Positions 19,346-22,288 of a stretch of DNA of 22,288 nucleotides are shown here, piece by piece. The DNA lies in IMG/VR virus record IMGVR_UViG_3300045999_003278, positions 1 to 22,288 of that record; one strand, 5' to 3'. The notes under the pieces were generated by a model. It did not search any database, had not been told where the DNA came from, and saw nothing but the letters and a program-made list of their open reading frames with translations. The stretch's first letter is position 1. Each line of letters begins with the position of its first letter. The stretch comes from a virus. The translations under genes were made by a program, and so were the position numbers.

Positions 19346-20326
19346 TCATAGGAAGTATCCTAAAAGCCCACCCACTCCAGCACCTAATGCTTGATTGGAG
19401 ACACCGCTAAACAAAGGTGTTGACCCCAAGAACCCACCGCCCAAGTACCCAAGAGAAGCGCCACCAATGGCTTGTCCAAGCCTGTTGCTAGAGGCTGCCT
19501 GTTGTTGCTGTGGGTAGATACTCGATGCCATCGGTGTCCCGTAAATGCTTGACAGGTACGATTGAAGTTGCGAGTAAGGGAGTTGCTGTTGGTATTGGAA
19601 CCGCTGAATCTGCTCTTGCAAAGGCTGGGCGGCAATGGCTTCTTGCGCTGCACCAACTTGCGCCAAGGTCTGCGATGGCAGAAGGCTGGCTTGGAAGAAC
19701 CCTGGTGCGGACTGTGCTAATTGTGCCTGTGCCAACTGCGCTTGCAACTGGTTCTGGCGCTCTCTTGCGTAGTCCTGTGCCACGATTCCCGTGGTCACAT
19801 CGCCCAATGCCCTGCCATAAGCCTCAGAAGCCCCGCCAAGGGCACGTTCCATTGCGCCTGACCCGTAGCGTCCAGCGCGGGAATAAAGGCTTGCAACGCC
19901 CGGCAATACCTGCTCTCCGAACTGCTGTGTTAGGGGGCGGGTAGCCGCCTCAATCATCTGTTGTTGGTAGGGCGAGCCTGTAAGGAACCCACCGGCAGCC
20001 GTTTGTCCGACCTGTCCCAAGGATTGCAGATAGGCTTGTTGGGCTTGACCTAGTAATTGTTGCCCTGCACCAGCCGCCGCCTCTTGTTGGGCTAACGCCT
20101 GTTGGGTTTGGGCAGAAGGGGTGACGTACATCTGTCCCTGATACATGGACGGTTGCGCGCCGAAGAACAGTTGTTCTGCCCTCTGCAAACCTTTGGTGAG
20201 GTAAGGGACAAGGGCAGGGTCAATTTTTGAGCCACTAGCCACGCCCGTCTGTGGGAGAACAGCGGGCAAAGCACCCATTCCTGGGGCGGTGTCTGGGATT
20301 ACATTACCGAAAGCGTCAACTGCCAT
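19346..20326 (-). CDS. Gln/Ala-rich internal or tail-tip protein, 326 aa
   Basis: The start AVDAFGNVIPDTAPGMGALP is followed by long Gln/Ala helices (AQTQQALAQQEAAAGAGQQL), then GEQVLPGVASLYSRAGRYGS and a second Gln-rich helix (QNQLQAQLAQAQLAQSAPG). The C-terminus is Gly-rich and hydrophobic (AIGGASLGYLGGGFLGS). GxxxxGRYGSGA blocks of this kind are common in podovirus internal or tail needle-like proteins in my recollection. A leftward promoter candidate lies just upstream at 20337-20366. The TGA at 19346 is preceded by CTA, a context where a +1 slip would enter a second open frame. Confidence 0.65.
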   Translation of the reverse strand: MAVDAFGNVIPDTAPGMGALPAVLPQTGVASGSKIDPALVPYLTKGLQRAEQLFFGAQPSMYQGQMYVTPSAQTQQALAQQEAAAGAGQQLLGQAQQAYLQSLGQVGQTAAGGFLTGSPYQQQMIEAATRPLTQQFGEQVLPGVASLYSRAGRYGSGAMERALGGASEAYGRALGDVTTGIVAQDYARERQNQLQAQLAQAQLAQSAPGFFQASLLPSQTLAQVGAAQEAIAAQPLQEQIQRFQYQQQLPYSQLQSYLSSIYGTPMASSIYPQQQQAASSNRLGQAIGGASLGYLGGGFLGSTPLFSGVSNQALGAGVGGLLGYFL

Positions 20327-20336
20327 AGTGTCACCT

Positions 20337-20366
20337 ATTATAAAGATTATCCAACCAAAATGTAAG
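20337..20366 (-). promoter_or_regulatory. Possible internal leftward late promoter
   Basis: On the minus strand CTTACA (20366-20361) and a perfect TATAAT (20342-20337) are 18 bases apart, the same -35 and spacing as the leftward early promoter candidate. Transcription would begin near 20330, giving almost no leader before ATG 20326 and cutting the AGGTGAC site. It may therefore be chance. Confidence 0.3.
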
Positions 20367-21141
20367 CATAAGTCTTGTTCGCCGTGGTATTGGCAAAGTG
20401 ACTTATCGTTGCCTGTCCTTGCTGTTGGGCAGAGACGTAAATGTTCGAGTACGTTGCCGGTGCTACATAGTTAACCGTGAGAATTACCGACGGGGTTGAG
20501 GGTCTAGTAGGGCTGGTTTGCGCGGCTAAATGTTCAATCTTACAATCCGTATCCGTAGATGCCCACGCTAGTTGCACATAGTCATCTGCTTGGAGTTCTA
20601 TAAAGAAATTAAGCGCGGCAATTAGGTGACCGTCAGTTCCACCGTGGCTGTTAGGCACAGAAAACTTGCTGTTACTGCCAGCGACATTAGAAGCCGCACC
20701 TCCTCCGCTACCCTTCTTGAACCATATATCTACGTCTTGAATGGCAACGTCTGCGTTAGCAAACTGGATGCTGAACGCAATGTTATATATCCCGTAAGAC
20801 TTGACCCGAATCTTGTTGGTACTCTCTACCGAAACCCCGTTAGAGTAGTCGGTGGTGTCGTAAGAAATAATGTACTCGTTGGTGGTCGTCGTGGCCGTCT
20901 GGTCAGTCGTGTCCTGAAACGCACCGTAAGGCGCAGAGTCAGCCTCTGCCGCGTCCGAGAACGGAATCAGGATAATTTTTGTATATACAGAAATACGCTC
21001 GTCTATCAGGGTTGTGGTCGTAGCGTTGCCCGTAGCAAGGGTAATAGTCCCCGTGTTATTGGACTTGCCGTTCATCAGGTTGTTGACCACCTCGGAAATA
21101 TCCCTTGGTGTCCCACCTTGGTAGGGGAGAACACGAAACAT
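20347..21141 (-). CDS. Tail/virion protein with C1q/TNF-like jelly-roll pattern, 264 aa
   Basis: The N-terminal 20 residues include PYQGGTPRDISEVVNNLMNG, which resembles attachment peptides at the start of podoviral tail proteins. From residue 105 on, NKIRVKSYGIYNIAFSIQFA, then DVDIWFKKGSGGG and FFIELQADDYVQLAWASTD, form the alternating strand pattern of a C1q/TNF-like jelly roll. Such domains serve in trimerisation or receptor contact. The last 40 residues (YSNIYVSAQQQGQATISHF) are a separate small piece. ATG 21141 overlaps the stop of the nozzle-like gene. Confidence 0.72.
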   Translation of the reverse strand: MFRVLPYQGGTPRDISEVVNNLMNGKSNNTGTITLATGNATTTTLIDERISVYTKIILIPFSDAAEADSAPYGAFQDTTDQTATTTTNEYIISYDTTDYSNGVSVESTNKIRVKSYGIYNIAFSIQFANADVAIQDVDIWFKKGSGGGAASNVAGSNSKFSVPNSHGGTDGHLIAALNFFIELQADDYVQLAWASTDTDCKIEHLAAQTSPTRPSTPSVILTVNYVAPATYSNIYVSAQQQGQATISHFANTTANKTYAYILVG

Positions 21142-22288
21142 TACCGTGTTCCCGCCTCTTGGATGTCCACATCTATCCCAATAGCCGTTGTCCAGTTGCC
21201 AGACGGTTCCACCCGAATCCTGTGATACCGCCCGTAAGACCGCAGTCCTATGCGGTTCTCGGTACTAGCCGCCACAGACGAGGAGAACGAAATCGCGTCA
21301 CTTAGGGTTTTGCGCGATGCAATAGCCGCACTCGCAGAGCCATCGTCCACCATTGGCTTGACCATCGTAACCATCGACTGTCTGCCCTGAACCTCGATGT
21401 CGGCAGTATCAATCGTTGCCGTCTTGGGGGTTCCCGTAAAGGTAATGAGTTTTGACCCCTTTACCCCTAGCAGTAGAAGTTTCCCGCCTAGCCATGTCCG
21501 GCTGTCCAGAGGAATAGAAAGCGCATCAAGACTCGCACTAAAGTTGTCCAAGTCATCTAGCGTCAACGATGGTGTGCTAACTGGCGCAACACGGCTTGCC
21601 GTAGAGTCGGCGTATGACCACCGGCCTGTTGGGATGTGATAGACCAGCGCACGGTAGTCCAAGTCCGTAGACGGATAACCCCAGATGATTAGGTTATTGA
21701 TTGGGTCTACCGCCGCACTCATGGTGCTTAAAACGTCTTCCCGTAGGGTGTTAAAGAAGTACCGATTGACCTTTTCCGCACCGATATTCTTGATATTCGT
21801 GCCGTCACAGGCGTAGAACCCGTCATCAGACAAGAAGTAAGTAATCCCTTGCCATTGGATGACCGAGTTCGGCTCGTAGCACCCACGGTTCCTAGCGATA
21901 TTGTCAAACTGGAATATCAGCGGGGTTCCAACATAGGACATCCGATGGATACTGCGCTCAAGCAAAATTAGCCCAAACTCGCCACCCGTAACCCCTTGCA
22001 CAGAGCCGCCGTCAGGGATGTCTTGGAAGTCAGCTTGAGTTGTAGCCGAAGTCGTCCATGTCTTTTCGTTGTTAATACCAGACCATTGGACTCGGCTTCT
22101 GTTGCTACTCTGAAAGCCAGTAACCACGAAGTCGCGCACCACGGTGACAAATTTTGCCTTGGGTGCGTCTGCCGCCAAGTCTGCAAAGGTTGTCCCGCTA
22201 AAAATGTCGATGTACTGCATGGTGTTGGACTCGTTAGCCGCAATCAACGATGTCCCAAACTGCGTGAATTTCCAACCAGTCGTACTCT
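21141..22288 (-). CDS. Tail nozzle/stabilisation-like (gp10/tubular B-type) protein, 5' end outside window
   Basis: The frame is open to the right edge: residues before the internal TTG at 22247 read TTGWKFTQFGTSLIAANESN, so at least 382 codons are present and the N-terminus is missing. The protein is beta-rich with repeated strand-turn units (SRVQWSGINNEKTW, ILLERSIHRMSYVG, NRGCYEPNSVIQWQGITYFL, and WLGGKLLLLG). This pattern matches beta-propeller tail nozzle or packaged-DNA stabilisation proteins of podoviruses such as gp10 or tubular protein B. It should close the tail tube. The gene is the first late gene in view, transcribed leftward. Confidence 0.75.
   Translation of the reverse strand, partial: STTGWKFTQFGTSLIAANESNTMQYIDIFSGTTFADLAADAPKAKFVTVVRDFVVTGFQSSNRSRVQWSGINNEKTWTTSATTQADFQDIPDGGSVQGVTGGEFGLILLERSIHRMSYVGTPLIFQFDNIARNRGCYEPNSVIQWQGITYFLSDDGFYACDGTNIKNIGAEKVNRYFFNTLREDVLSTMSAAVDPINNLIIWGYPSTDLDYRALVYHIPTGRWSYADSTASRVAPVSTPSLTLDDLDNFSASLDALSIPLDSRTWLGGKLLLLGVKGSKLITFTGTPKTATIDTADIEVQGRQSMVTMVKPMVDDGSASAAIASRKTLSDAISFSSSVAASTENRIGLRSYGRYHRIRVEPSGNWTTAIGIDVDIQEAGTR

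Noticed and set aside
1-22288. CRISPR array, insertion sequence, integrase or attachment site
   Set aside because: No regularly spaced direct repeats, transposase motifs or tyrosine/serine integrase motifs were seen, so a temperate lifestyle cannot be claimed from this window.

Overview
The window is part of a double-stranded DNA tailed phage (Caudoviricetes) genome. It has no ribosomal or housekeeping host genes. Genes are tightly packed with ATGA, GTGA, TTGA and TAATG start/stop overlaps and frequent GTG and TTG starts. It carries recognisable phage modules: single-strand annealing protein, YqaJ-type exonuclease, NinB-like and Ref-like recombination proteins, a Q-like antiterminator candidate, lysozyme and 3TM holin, tail fibres and ejection-like proteins. 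The virion proteins (several alanine/glycine/glutamine-rich internal or ejection-like proteins next to a gp10/tail-nozzle-like protein, with no tape measure in view) suggest a short-tailed, podovirus-like particle. A GH24 lysozyme and a Rap1a/Tai-family periplasmic protein fit a Gram-negative, probably proteobacterial host. The host cannot be named from sequence alone.

Layout. (1) 5-612, minus strand: three small proteins that probably open the head/packaging module lying left of the window, separated from the next block by a rho-independent terminator (632-662). (2) 699-3375, minus: a leftward early operon with two winged-helix proteins, a zinc-ribbon protein, a secreted Rap1a/Tai-like protein, a DUF1071/Sak-type annealing protein and several tiny acidic or hypothetical proteins. 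(3) 3376-3498: divergent control region with an inverted repeat and a leftward promoter. (4) 3499-9864, plus: a rightward early/middle operon with two small PD-(D/E)XK-like nucleases, a replication-initiation-like protein, a PAPS-reductase-family protein, NinB-like, C5-methylase-like, Ref-like nuclease, a glycosyltransferase, Q-like antiterminator, YqaJ exonuclease, small membrane proteins and an HNH/AP2 endonuclease. (5) 9821-22288, minus: late genes transcribed leftward, from a nozzle-like protein cut by the window edge, through ejection proteins and fibres, to an Ntn-hydrolase-like protein, a metallophosphoesterase, holin and lysozyme. Blocks 4 and 5 converge and overlap at 9821-9864. Late genes at both window edges suggest a circular map with the early region in the middle.

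The most unusual stretch is 3808-4210. These about 400 bases lack a convincing gene, carry a candidate promoter and hold several nested and consecutive hairpins, including a 24-position stem with one mismatch followed by a T-run. They look like a structured non-coding RNA sitting between the two nuclease-like genes. Other points of interest are the Rap1a/Tai immunity-like protein, the glycosyltransferase, methylase-like and PAPS-reductase-like trio that may modify DNA, an HNH gene whose natural start codon appears to be ATT, and triple-overlapping frames at 1141-1429. All identifications were made by eye from translated sequence; no database search was run.
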